Below are positions 17,692 through 25,658 of a stretch of DNA of 64,000 nucleotides, piece by piece. The translations under genes were made by a program, and so were the position numbers. The notes under the pieces were generated by a model that saw only the letters and a list, made by a program, of their open reading frames with translations, did no database searches and was not told the origin of the DNA. Origin of the DNA: CAIMZW01 sp037130455 (GTDB lineage: Bacteria; Actinomycetota; Actinomycetes; Nanopelagicales; Nanopelagicaceae); NCBI GenBank assembly GCA_037130455.1, contig JBAXSZ010000002.1, positions 50,696 through 114,695 of the forward strand. Direction: 5' to 3'. The stretch's first letter is position 1. Each line of letters opens with the position of its first letter.

Positions 17692-19554
17692 ATGTCTGGG
17701 CGAATTAGAGATGAAGATGTCACCTACGTTCGTGACCACAGCCCAATCGATGAAGTTATCAGCGATTATGTTCAACTCAAGAACGCCGGTGGTGGACAGA
17801 AGAAAGGTCTCTGTCCTTTTCACGACGAAAAGAGCCCTTCCTTCCATGTGACCCCCAGTAAGGGTTACTTCCACTGCTTTGGCTGTCAGCAAGGTGGAGA
17901 TGTCATCGCTTTCATTATGAAATTGGAGCATTTGAATTTCACGGAAACCGTTGAACGCTTAGCAGACCGCATTGGTTATGTTTTGCGATATGACACCACC
18001 GGGAATGCGCCAAGTTCTGGCGTTAACCGATCTCGATTGGTGGCGGCTAACAATGCGGCGGCGGTGTTTTATCAACAATCTCTAGCTTTACCAGGTCCGG
18101 CGCAGGTAGGCCGTGAATTTCTCACCAAACGAGGCTTCGGGAAAGAGGCAGCTGCGACTTTCGGAGTTGGTTTTGCCCCCGATGAATGGGATTCACTTTA
18201 CAAAACGCTCACCGCCAAGGGATTCACCGATCAAGAATTATCTCTGGCTGGATTGACCAAAGAAGGAACCCGAGGTCCCATCGATAGGTTTCGAAATCGT
18301 TTGGTCTGGCCAATCAAAGATATTTCGGGGGATGTAGTTGGCTTTGGTGCCCGAAAGTTGGCATCCGATGATATTGATCAAGGACCAAAATATTTAAACA
18401 CTGCCGAAACTGCGATTTACAAGAAGAGCCAAATCCTTTATGGGCTGGATATGTCCAAAAAGGAAATTGCGAAGAAGCGACAAGTCGTTATCGTGGAAGG
18501 TTACACCGATGTTATGGCAGCCCATTTAGCGGGAATAACCACTGCAGTTGCAACTTGTGGAACGGCATTCGGGGATGACCATATTAGGATTATTCGTCGC
18601 CTCTTGATGGATGATGACGCTTTCCGCGGGGAAGTCATCTTTACTTTTGATGGTGATGCAGCAGGCCAGAAGGCAGCGCTTCGGGCCTTTGACGATGACC
18701 AGAAATTTGTGGCGCAAACTTTTGTAGCTGTCGAACCACATGGAATGGACCCTTGTGAACTTCGTCAGGCTAGAGGAGATGAAGCTGTTCGAGATTTAAT
18801 TGCCCGCAGAGTTCCGCTCTTTGAATTTGCGATGAAGAGCGTGATTAAACAATACGATGTTACTTCGGCCGAAGGCAGGGTCTCTGCGCTCAATCAAGTT
18901 GCGCCACTCATCGGCAAAATTCGAGATGCCTCGCTTCGGCCTGAATACATTCGTCTAGTCGCCGGTTGGTTGGGAATGGAAGTAGATATTGTTGCAACTG
19001 CGGCGCGCGTGGCTGCAAATACTAAGAGCGCTCCTAAGCCCGCTGGTCCAACAGTTGTCGAAATGGCTCAATCCGAAACCAATACTGCTCCGCCGGCTAA
19101 CTTGAAAAACCCGATCATTATTTTGGAGCGGGAAGTTTTAAAGATTAGGTTGCAGCTGCCTCATCTGGCGCTTGGCTGGAATGAGCTAGAGCCCAATGCT
19201 TTCTCCTTTCCAGCTTATGGTGAACTGCGTCTCCATCTTGATTCAATGCCAGATGTGGGGTTGCCCGATTTTCTCCAGCGGACCCAGTCGTCCCAGATGC
19301 GCTCCCTGATCACCGAACTCACGGTTGAACCAATCCGCACCGATCGGGAAGTATCAGAGCGTTATATCACCAGCGTTTTTGCCCGGTTGCGTGAAGTAGC
19401 CCTCAGCCGATCTATTGCTGAAATTAAATCGACACTTCAACGACTCAATCCCTTGGAAAATGAGGAGTTGTACGGGCAGACATTTGCCCGCCTAGTGGGT
19501 CTTGAGGCTCAGCGGCGGGAACAGAAGGAGTTGGCTGCCGGGGACTTGGGCTGA
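17692..19554 (+). CDS. dnaG: DNA primase
   Basis: DnaG makes RNA primers for DNA replication. The 620-aa product has an N-terminal CHC2 zinc finger (Cys41, His44, Cys62, Cys65 around CPFHDEKSPSFH and HCFGC). The catalytic core follows, including GFGARKL, the TOPRIM motif VEGYTDVMAAHLAG and the metal site TFDGDAAGQKA. The C-terminal DnaB-binding region is shorter and less conserved. It follows dgt at 9 bases. The 3' end carries a tandem 15-base near-repeat: GGGGACTTGGGCTGA includes the stop codon and is repeated as GGGGACTTAGGCTGA at 19556-19570. Confidence 0.96.
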   Translation: MSGRIRDEDVTYVRDHSPIDEVISDYVQLKNAGGGQKKGLCPFHDEKSPSFHVTPSKGYFHCFGCQQGGDVIAFIMKLEHLNFTETVERLADRIGYVLRYDTTGNAPSSGVNRSRLVAANNAAAVFYQQSLALPGPAQVGREFLTKRGFGKEAAATFGVGFAPDEWDSLYKTLTAKGFTDQELSLAGLTKEGTRGPIDRFRNRLVWPIKDISGDVVGFGARKLASDDIDQGPKYLNTAETAIYKKSQILYGLDMSKKEIAKKRQVVIVEGYTDVMAAHLAGITTAVATCGTAFGDDHIRIIRRLLMDDDAFRGEVIFTFDGDAAGQKAALRAFDDDQKFVAQTFVAVEPHGMDPCELRQARGDEAVRDLIARRVPLFEFAMKSVIKQYDVTSAEGRVSALNQVAPLIGKIRDASLRPEYIRLVAGWLGMEVDIVATAARVAANTKSAPKPAGPTVVEMAQSETNTAPPANLKNPIIILEREVLKIRLQLPHLALGWNELEPNAFSFPAYGELRLHLDSMPDVGLPDFLQRTQSSQMRSLITELTVEPIRTDREVSERYITSVFARLREVALSRSIAEIKSTLQRLNPLENEELYGQTFARLVGLEAQRREQKELAAGDLG

Positions 19555-19570
19555 GGGGGACTTAGGCTGA
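19540..19570 (+). repeat. Tandem 15-base near-repeat at the dnaG 3' end
   Basis: GGGGACTTGGGCTGA (19540-19554, including the dnaG stop) is followed one base later by GGGGACTTAGGCTGA (19556-19570), differing at one position. It looks like a small local duplication. A weak hairpin and T-run just after (around 19590-19607) might act as a terminator but is not convincing. Confidence 0.6.
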
Positions 19571-19650
19571 AGGGGATTGCCTTCCAGCTCTGGGGCTCGT
19601 TTTTTTCTTTCAGGTCCTTTCAGATAGAGTTCGTCCCTGATCGCCAGTAA

Positions 19651-19726
19651 TCCCTGATAGCTCAATTGGCAGAGCAGCCGGCTGTTAACCGGCAGGTTCT
19701 TGGTTCGAGTCCAAGTCAGGGAGCCA
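19651..19726 (+). tRNA. tRNA-Asn (anticodon GTT)
   Basis: A complete cloverleaf is visible. The acceptor stem TCCCTGA (19651-19657) pairs with TCAGGGA (19716-19722), with discriminator G and an encoded CCA at 19724-19726. The anticodon stem GCCGG/CCGGC encloses loop CTGTTAA, giving anticodon GTT at 19684-19686. The D-arm carries AGCTCAATTGGCAGAGC and the T-loop TTCGAGTCC. It lies alone between dnaG and the DoxX-Rieske gene. Confidence 0.97.
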
Positions 19727-19758
19727 CTTTTATTCGTATCGAAAAGGCGGCTTCCATC

Positions 19759-20655
19759 ATGACCCGTTCATTTATTCGGCGCTCGTGGAGCGGTCAAACT
19801 CCAGCCATTTCCCTCATTCGACTCTGGCTTGGGATCACCTGGGTATATGCCGGCTGGAATAAGGCCACCGATTCTGGATTTCTCAATCAGGGCTCATCAC
19901 ATTACATCGGGGCTCAACTCACTGGTTATTTAACCCATTCGCCCATTGCCTTTGTGCTTCGCCACTTTATTGAGCATGCCACCTTGGTTGGTTGGGTAGT
20001 CATGATCTCCGAATTCGCCATCGGTATTGCCGTTTTGGCAGGAGTTGCTTTGTCGCTAGCTGCCCTTGGCGGCGCGGCAATGTCTATGGGATTGTGGCTA
20101 TCCACTTCATGGAGTGTCCATCCGTATTTTCTGGGAAGCGATACTGCTTACATGGTTCTCTGGGTAGTTCTTCTACTCTCGTTGCATCAAAAATCTTCCC
20201 GCAATAATTCTCGAACTGGTAAAGCTCAATCTAAAATCATTCCTAATCTTAAAGATCGGCGCGAAGTCATTCGAATCGCAGCCGTTGGTGTTGCCTCAGT
20301 TGCTGCGGCAATTATTGGCGGCCGAACCAAGAAGCAGATAATCGCACCTCTGGCTGGAACTCCTATTGTGAAGCTAAGCGCCTTCCCAGTTGGCTCCACC
20401 ATGAATTTCCAAGCCACGGACGGTTCTCCAGCAATTCTCTTTCGCACTAAGGCCGGTGTTTTTGCCTATTCGGCAGTTTGTACTCATCAAGGGTGCACCG
20501 TTACTTATAGTTCCTCATCTCACCTGATTGAGTGTCCGTGTCATGGCGGCCAATTTGATCCATCACAGGCAGCTGCAGTTGTAGCAGGTCCACCCCCAAC
20601 GGCCCTGGCCAAAATCAAGGTAAGCATTCAGGGGAGTCAGATCGTCCAAGCCTAA
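19759..20655 (+). CDS. DoxX-like membrane protein fused to a C-terminal Rieske 2Fe-2S domain
   Basis: This 298-aa protein combines two modules. Residues 13-142 form a four-helix DoxX-like membrane domain (LIRLWLGITWVYAGWNK opens it). After a charged linker there is a further hydrophobic segment at 168-188 preceded by twin arginines (RREVIRIAAVG), Tat-like. Residues 200-298 form a Rieske fold with ligands Cys241/His243 (CTHQGC) and Cys259/His262 (CPCHGG), plus the Cys246/Cys261 disulfide pair. DoxX proteins relate to the thiosulfate:quinone oxidoreductase subunit, so a membrane redox role is plausible but unproven. I start at ATG 19759; an in-frame upstream ATG lies inside the tRNA gene. Confidence 0.82.
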   Translation: MTRSFIRRSWSGQTPAISLIRLWLGITWVYAGWNKATDSGFLNQGSSHYIGAQLTGYLTHSPIAFVLRHFIEHATLVGWVVMISEFAIGIAVLAGVALSLAALGGAAMSMGLWLSTSWSVHPYFLGSDTAYMVLWVVLLLSLHQKSSRNNSRTGKAQSKIIPNLKDRREVIRIAAVGVASVAAAIIGGRTKKQIIAPLAGTPIVKLSAFPVGSTMNFQATDGSPAILFRTKAGVFAYSAVCTHQGCTVTYSSSSHLIECPCHGGQFDPSQAAAVVAGPPPTALAKIKVSIQGSQIVQA

Positions 20656-20723
20656 AGCGGTCTGCACTAAGTATTTATCCCATCGTAACAACGCTGTAAC
20701 TGCAGCCCTGTACTCTTTCACCT

Positions 20724-20963
20724 ATGGCACTCTTCAAAATTCAGATAGCACTCCCAGATCGGCCTGGTTCTCTTGGTGCGGTTGCTTCCGCAATTGGATT
20801 TGCCGGGGGAGACATTCGTTCCTTAGTAGTTCTTCGAAGTGAAGATGGCCGCGGAATAGATGACATTACGGTGGCAGTTCCAGGATCTGATCCCACGGAT
20901 TTATTGGGTGTTCTCAATGCTATCGGCGGCGTAGAAGTTATTTCGGTCCTGCCGGTTCTATAG
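20724..20963 (+). CDS. Small ACT-domain protein
   Basis: This 79-aa protein is essentially a single ACT domain. The strand-helix pattern FKIQIALPDRPGSLGAVASA is the ligand-binding start of ACT folds, with the characteristic Gly-Ser-Leu turn. ACT domains bind amino acids and regulate enzymes, but this one has no attached catalytic part. It follows the DoxX-Rieske gene by 68 bases on the same strand and is convergent with the DMFase-like gene, whose stop lies 11 bases away. A partner enzyme is not evident nearby. Confidence 0.7.
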   Translation: MALFKIQIALPDRPGSLGAVASAIGFAGGDIRSLVVLRSEDGRGIDDITVAVPGSDPTDLLGVLNAIGGVEVISVLPVL

Positions 20964-20974
20964 CTCGGCGGTTT

Positions 20975-22354
20975 TTAATTAATGGGGTGAATTTTCCCAA
21001 GTGGTCCGATTACGCTCTCGCGAAGGATATTTTCAGTCGTATGCATGACGAAAGAGTAAGAATCATCTGGTACTTCTTTTGTGAGACCTCGGGTCACCCA
21101 ATCCATTGTTCCTACCGAGATGGTTCCCGCGCCACTTGGGGAGATTCCGTAGAAGAATGAAGAGTAAGCATTTGGTTTTAGCTTATGTTTGCCACATGTG
21201 ACCGGGCTTTTTGCGGCCAATACAAATCTCCCGCGGAATGAATTGGAATTTGGTGCATTATCGACTTCGGGGCCAATGATGCCAGCAAAAGTGTCCCCTA
21301 TTTTGAGGTGCAAACCTTGATAGATAAAGAGATCTGGTTTCGCTATTGTGAAAAGTCCAGTGGCAGGAAAGCAGCGATACATCTGCCCAGTGAGCACTGA
21401 CTCCGCCAAGTGCAAAGTTCTAAATTGAATTGTAAGTTCACCCTTATTCGGATCTTCATACCGACTTTTATATATCTCCATCCGTCTGTTAATCCCTAGT
21501 GTTGAGTCATTCAGTCGAACTCGCCAGTACTCGACATTCGCCCCAAGAAAAAGCAAATTGGTTCCGGCATCGCGCGCTTTCAATACCGATTGTCTCTCTT
21601 CGAGAGTCCAATACTCGTCGTGCCCGCCGGATATCAGCGCCGTGGCCCCCTCCAAGAGATTTGGCTTTGTCGCGATATCAACATCTGTGACATAAGCAGG
21701 ATTTAGTCGCAATCTGTCTGCAATTTCTACCACTGGCTGGACATTGAGTAAATATTTGCCAGTGCCAAAGGATTCTGAATTTGGTTGATCCAGGGCAACA
21801 ACTCGCGCATGTTCGGCCATGTTATGAGGACTGCCATATGCGCCAGTGCCGTTCCAAAGATTGTAAGCGGCATCGGTCAGGGTTGGGATTGAAATGACCA
21901 GCCGGTGCGCCATGCTTTGATTGCGAACAACGAGGTTCATAAAACTTTGGTGACCGTTCTTGGCGGTAATCCGAATCAGGTAGAACCCTGGCCGTAAATT
22001 ACCGGTCTTCAGAATCGTTGAAACATTCCACTCATCTTCATGCATTCTGGTAATGGGATTGACTTGAGCTGCACTTTGAATACTGCAAGGGATCGGCGAA
22101 GTTCGGTCGATGAGCTCTGCGCCAACACCACCAAAATATCCCATGTGAAAAATTTGAAGAGTAAAAGTGCCTTTAGGGCAGGTGGCGTAAATCTTCACTG
22201 GTTCGCCGGGCAGGATCGAATTGGGAATTAGAAAGCCAGCTGTATCTTTTTTAAAATGGGAATCAGAGATCATCCAAACGTCAGTTAGTGAGGCATGACT
22301 TGCTGAGTTAAAGATGCTGAGCGAAAATATTGCCATCGCAGCGACAACAAGCAC
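20975..22354 (-). CDS. Secreted protein related to N,N-dimethylformamidase beta subunit
   Basis: This roughly 460-aa protein starts with a signal peptide (LVVAAMAIFSLS then SASHA). The body resembles the C-terminal domain family named after the large subunit of N,N-dimethylformamidase, with GEPVKIYATC, LISGGHDEYWTLEERQ and FLGANVEYWRVRL motifs. The family is broad and its members mostly lack known substrates, so dimethylformamide cleavage should not be assumed. It is the last gene after galK in the lacZ-galT-galE-galK strand run, 20-odd bases downstream, suggesting a link to sugar scavenging. The annotated GTG start has a poor ribosome site; an ATT codon at 22369 fits better (see the separate entry). 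Confidence 0.7.
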   Translation of the reverse strand: MLVVAAMAIFSLSIFNSASHASLTDVWMISDSHFKKDTAGFLIPNSILPGEPVKIYATCPKGTFTLQIFHMGYFGGVGAELIDRTSPIPCSIQSAAQVNPITRMHEDEWNVSTILKTGNLRPGFYLIRITAKNGHQSFMNLVVRNQSMAHRLVISIPTLTDAAYNLWNGTGAYGSPHNMAEHARVVALDQPNSESFGTGKYLLNVQPVVEIADRLRLNPAYVTDVDIATKPNLLEGATALISGGHDEYWTLEERQSVLKARDAGTNLLFLGANVEYWRVRLNDSTLGINRRMEIYKSRYEDPNKGELTIQFRTLHLAESVLTGQMYRCFPATGLFTIAKPDLFIYQGLHLKIGDTFAGIIGPEVDNAPNSNSFRGRFVLAAKSPVTCGKHKLKPNAYSSFFYGISPSGAGTISVGTMDWVTRGLTKEVPDDSYSFVMHTTENILRESVIGPLGKIHPIN

Positions 22355-22366
22355 TGATTTGCGTAA

Positions 22367-22382
22367 AATTTATCTACCTCTC
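22367..22382 (-). promoter_or_regulatory. Ribosome site pointing to an AUU start for the DMFase-like gene
   Basis: On the minus strand an AGAGG element is followed by 7 bases and then ATT TTA CGC AAA TCA GTG. Using ATT (22369-22367) as the start gives a signal peptide beginning (M)LRKSVLVVAAM with a proper positive N-region. The GTG at 22354 lies 22 bases from AGAGG and yields no positive charge before the hydrophobic core. An in-frame stop immediately precedes ATT, so no earlier start is possible. Confidence 0.5.
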
Positions 22383-22390
22383 GTCACAGG

Positions 22391-23539
22391 CTACTGTAAA
22401 ATTTTTGCCCCATCGCTGGGAAGTGAGTTAAAAAATCTTGGGGCTTTAAAGTGGGCTTCAGCGAAGGCACTGGCAATTGCCCCCCGGATTTGTGCGGCAT
22501 CATCGCGATGAATTAAAGCGATGGCACTTCCACCGAATCCACCTCCCACCATTCGTGCCCCTAAGGCACCTTGAGTCAATGCTGTCTCGACAGCTAGATC
22601 TAATTCTGGGCACGAGACGGTGTAATCGTCGCGCAGCGAGGCGTGCGATTGATTGAGCAGCAGTCCAAGTTCAGAGAAGTCACGGGCTTTTAAAGCGATG
22701 ACCGCATCCATTACTCGCTTCATTTCAGTGACCGCGTGTTTGGCACGGCGGAATGTGGTGTCATCTAGTCGATGGCCTTCTTCGTAGAGATTTGCCACCG
22801 ACAAGTCTCGAAGGGAACTAATTCCCAAAATGCCCACAGCCTTTTCGCAAGAGGCACGTCGTTCGGCATATCCGCCGTCTACTAACGAATGATGAGCTTG
22901 AGTATCGATAATAAGAAGTTCCAAATGCTCGGGCGCAATATCAAAGGGAATCTTTTCTGTCGTTAAATCTCTGCAATCGAGCAAGATTGCACATCCAGCC
23001 TCAGCCATTAAAGAAATTGACTGATCCATAATTCCGCAGGGAACTCCAACATAGATATTTTCAGCGCGTTGAGTGATGCGGGCCAAGTCAGGAAGCGACT
23101 GCCCCAATTGAAAAAGGTGATTGAGGGCTACAGCAACCGAGCATTCCAAGGCTGCGCTGGACGATAAACCGGCGCCAAGAGGCACTTTGCCATCGATAAG
23201 GATGTTCACACCTTGAAAATTCCTGGTGCCTAATTTCTCGCGCAAGGCCCATAGAACGCCTAATGGATACCGTGCCCAATGCTCACCAGTAAGCGGCTCG
23301 AGTAATTCGTAGCTTGTCGAGTAAGAATCCTTGGGCCGCTGTAATGATGCAAGAGTTATGGTCGAATCTTCTCTGTGCGAAATCGCCACAATAGTGACAT
23401 CGTGAATCGCAAAGGGAAGAACAAATCCATCGCTATAGTCAATATGTTCACCGATGAGATTGACTCGGCCTGGAGCTTGAGCAATTACTTCTGGATGAGA
23501 TTGAAAGATTTTCAAGAATTCTTGCGAAATATCACTCAT
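22391..23539 (-). CDS. galK: Galactokinase
   Basis: Galactokinase phosphorylates galactose to galactose-1-phosphate. The 382-aa product has the galactose-binding signature APGRVNLIGEHIDYSDGFVLP near residue 20, the GHMP ATP-binding motif VPLGAGLSSSAALE and the C-terminal GARMVGGGFGGSAIALI. The ATG at 23539 overlaps the galE stop in an ATGA arrangement, so it is translationally coupled. It is the last Leloir gene of the lacZ-galT-galE-galK run. Confidence 0.96.
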   Translation of the reverse strand: MSDISQEFLKIFQSHPEVIAQAPGRVNLIGEHIDYSDGFVLPFAIHDVTIVAISHREDSTITLASLQRPKDSYSTSYELLEPLTGEHWARYPLGVLWALREKLGTRNFQGVNILIDGKVPLGAGLSSSAALECSVAVALNHLFQLGQSLPDLARITQRAENIYVGVPCGIMDQSISLMAEAGCAILLDCRDLTTEKIPFDIAPEHLELLIIDTQAHHSLVDGGYAERRASCEKAVGILGISSLRDLSVANLYEEGHRLDDTTFRRAKHAVTEMKRVMDAVIALKARDFSELGLLLNQSHASLRDDYTVSCPELDLAVETALTQGALGARMVGGGFGGSAIALIHRDDAAQIRGAIASAFAEAHFKAPRFFNSLPSDGAKILQ

Positions 23540-24489
23540 TGAAAAGATTCCCATGCGTCGGAGACCATGTGATCGAGGTTCAGTTTCGGAGTCCATTGCA
23601 ACATTGCTGCAGCCTTCGTGATATCCGCAATCAAGATAGCGGGATCTCCAGCTCTTCTCGCACCAATTTCAGTCGGGACCGGTCGTCCTAAAACTCGTTC
23701 TGCAGCGGCGATAACTTCTTGTACTGAATAACCTCCGCCACTTCCCAAATTGATAATTTCGTGGGTCCCAGGTTGAGCTGCCTGCAGCGACATTAAGTGT
23801 GCCTGAATTAAATCAGATACATGTACGTAGTCTCTGATGCAGGTGCCATCCGTGGTTGGCCAATCAGCGCCAAATATCTTTAACGGGTTAGAGGCGCTGG
23901 CTCGAAGGACATTTGGAATGAGATGAGTCTCCGGATTGTGTCGTTCCGCGATCCATCCTGCTTCGCTTTTGACGGATCCGGCCACATTGAAATAACGCAA
24001 ACTAATAGCAGCCAATCCGTAGGCCCGGGATTGACTACTGATCATGTAATCTACGGCCAATTTTGAAGCACCATATGGATTAGTTGGGTGCGTGATAGCG
24101 TTTTCAGTTATAGGAATTTCTGTCGGTTCGCCATAAGTGGCAGCAGTTGATGAGAAAACTAATGTAGATACGTTGGCGTGTTTCATTTCATCTAGAAGGA
24201 TCCGTGTTCCATAAACATTGGTTTCCCAGTAAATTTCAGGCTTGGCGACAGATTCACCTACCAACGATTTAGCACAGAAATGCATTACCGCATCGGTTCC
24301 TTGCAGAGCTGCCGCTACGGCTCGGGGATTGAGAATTGATTCTTGAAATAATTGTGCGCGAGGGTCGACAGATGTGGCATGTCCCGTGCTGCAATCATCT
24401 AGGACATTGACCGAATGTCCTTGTTGTAAAAGCAAGGCGACTGCAGTTGAACCTATGTACCCGGCACCACCTGTTACTAAAACCTTCAT
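23536..24489 (-). CDS. galE: UDP-glucose 4-epimerase
   Basis: GalE interconverts UDP-galactose and UDP-glucose. The 317-aa extended SDR begins with the NAD motif VTGGAGYIGS and has the catalytic Ser-Thr near FSSTAATYG and Tyr-Lys in NPYGASKLAVDYM. Family motifs RYFNVAGS and TCIRDYVHVSDL are present. The start overlaps the galT stop by 4 bases and the stop overlaps galK by 4 bases, making galT-galE-galK one translationally coupled unit. Confidence 0.96.
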   Translation of the reverse strand: MKVLVTGGAGYIGSTAVALLLQQGHSVNVLDDCSTGHATSVDPRAQLFQESILNPRAVAAALQGTDAVMHFCAKSLVGESVAKPEIYWETNVYGTRILLDEMKHANVSTLVFSSTAATYGEPTEIPITENAITHPTNPYGASKLAVDYMISSQSRAYGLAAISLRYFNVAGSVKSEAGWIAERHNPETHLIPNVLRASASNPLKIFGADWPTTDGTCIRDYVHVSDLIQAHLMSLQAAQPGTHEIINLGSGGGYSVQEVIAAAERVLGRPVPTEIGARRAGDPAILIADITKAAAMLQWTPKLNLDHMVSDAWESFQ

Positions 24490-25622
24490 GACAAGACCAC
24501 TTCTCTCAGTTGTGCGGCAGATTGTTCTGGCTTCATATCCATAATAAATGCGCCCATGGCCGATTCCGAACCAGCCAGATATTTCAATTTACCTGGCGCT
24601 CGTCGAATGCTAGTTATTTGCCAATGCAGCCGCAGCACATCTCTTCCGACTTTTACTGGAGCCTGATGCCATGCCGCTATATATGCCATGGGCATATTAA
24701 ATACGCCATCGAGACGAAGAAGTACCTCTTTGGCAATCGATGGGAAAGCATCTGCAACTTCTGAAGTTAATGCGGCCAAGTCTGGAACGGAATTTCTGGG
24801 AGCAACATGAATTTCAAATGGGTATCTAGCCGCAAATGGTACGAAGGCGATCCAGTGCTGGTTGGAGGCAATGATTCGAATCTCATCCTGTAATTCTCGA
24901 GCTATGACATCATCTAAAAGTACTCGTTGATATTTTTCGAAATATGCGGTGGCGGAATCCAACATTTTTTTAGGCCTGGGTGGAAGAAATGAATAGGCGT
25001 AGATCTGCCCGTGAGGATGAGCCAAGGTGACCCCAATTTCTTCACCTCGATTTTCAAAGGGGAAAATATGCTCCACAAAATCTAATTGTGACAGCGCTCT
25101 AGTTCGGTCTCGCCAAGCTTCCATAACAGTTCGCATCTGATTTTCTTCCAATTGACCAAAGGAGGTGGAATGGTCAGAGGTAAAACAAACAACTTCGCAG
25201 ATGCCAGCAGCGTCTGGAATTGGAGTATCCGTGCCTTGATTTGTCGGCAACTGCCACTCTGGGCCAGGTTCTTTCAGCGATGGAAAACGATTGTCGAAGA
25301 CCACAACCTCATAGTCACGGTCAGGGATTTCAGAGAGAAGATCGCCATGAGTTGGGCACAGTGGGCACAACTCTTTTGGTGGTAAAAAGATCCGACCTTG
25401 GCGATGAGCGGCTATAGCAATCCATTCATCGGTGAGTAAATCAAGGCGCATCTGACCGATAGGTGGTTGATCATCTGGGGGTCGCTGATCTCGAGCAGTG
25501 CGAACTTGGCCTGCAGTGTCGTAGTATCGAATCGTTCGGGCATCTGCCATGGGTAGTTCGGTACGAACCACCCCGGCATCTAATGACACGCTAATTCCTG
25601 GTTGCATATTCGCTTCAGTCAC
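24486..25622 (-). CDS. galT: Galactose-1-phosphate uridylyltransferase
   Basis: GalT exchanges UMP between UDP-glucose and galactose-1-phosphate. The 378-aa product has the active-site triplet His-Pro-His in TLAHPHGQIYAYSF, preceded by FENRGEEIGV, and zinc-site cysteines in LCPLCPTHGD. The start is uncertain: GTG at 25622 or ATG at 25607, neither with a strong ribosome site. It lies 36 bases downstream of lacZ and overlaps galE by 4 bases, so the unit lacZ-galT-galE-galK takes lactose through to UDP-glucose and glucose-1-phosphate. Confidence 0.94.
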   Translation of the reverse strand: MTEANMQPGISVSLDAGVVRTELPMADARTIRYYDTAGQVRTARDQRPPDDQPPIGQMRLDLLTDEWIAIAAHRQGRIFLPPKELCPLCPTHGDLLSEIPDRDYEVVVFDNRFPSLKEPGPEWQLPTNQGTDTPIPDAAGICEVVCFTSDHSTSFGQLEENQMRTVMEAWRDRTRALSQLDFVEHIFPFENRGEEIGVTLAHPHGQIYAYSFLPPRPKKMLDSATAYFEKYQRVLLDDVIARELQDEIRIIASNQHWIAFVPFAARYPFEIHVAPRNSVPDLAALTSEVADAFPSIAKEVLLRLDGVFNMPMAYIAAWHQAPVKVGRDVLRLHWQITSIRRAPGKLKYLAGSESAMGAFIMDMKPEQSAAQLREVVLS

Positions 25623-25658
25623 AGTCGGAAATCTTATCGGTCAGTGTTGACCGCTGGG

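Noticed and set aside
19574..19610. Possible rho-independent terminator after dnaG
   Set aside because: The T-run is good, but only a 4-base stem with a G-T pair can be drawn before it.
20656..20723. Possible regulatory RNA before the small ACT-domain gene
   Set aside because: Short, with no hairpin or known riboswitch motif visible.
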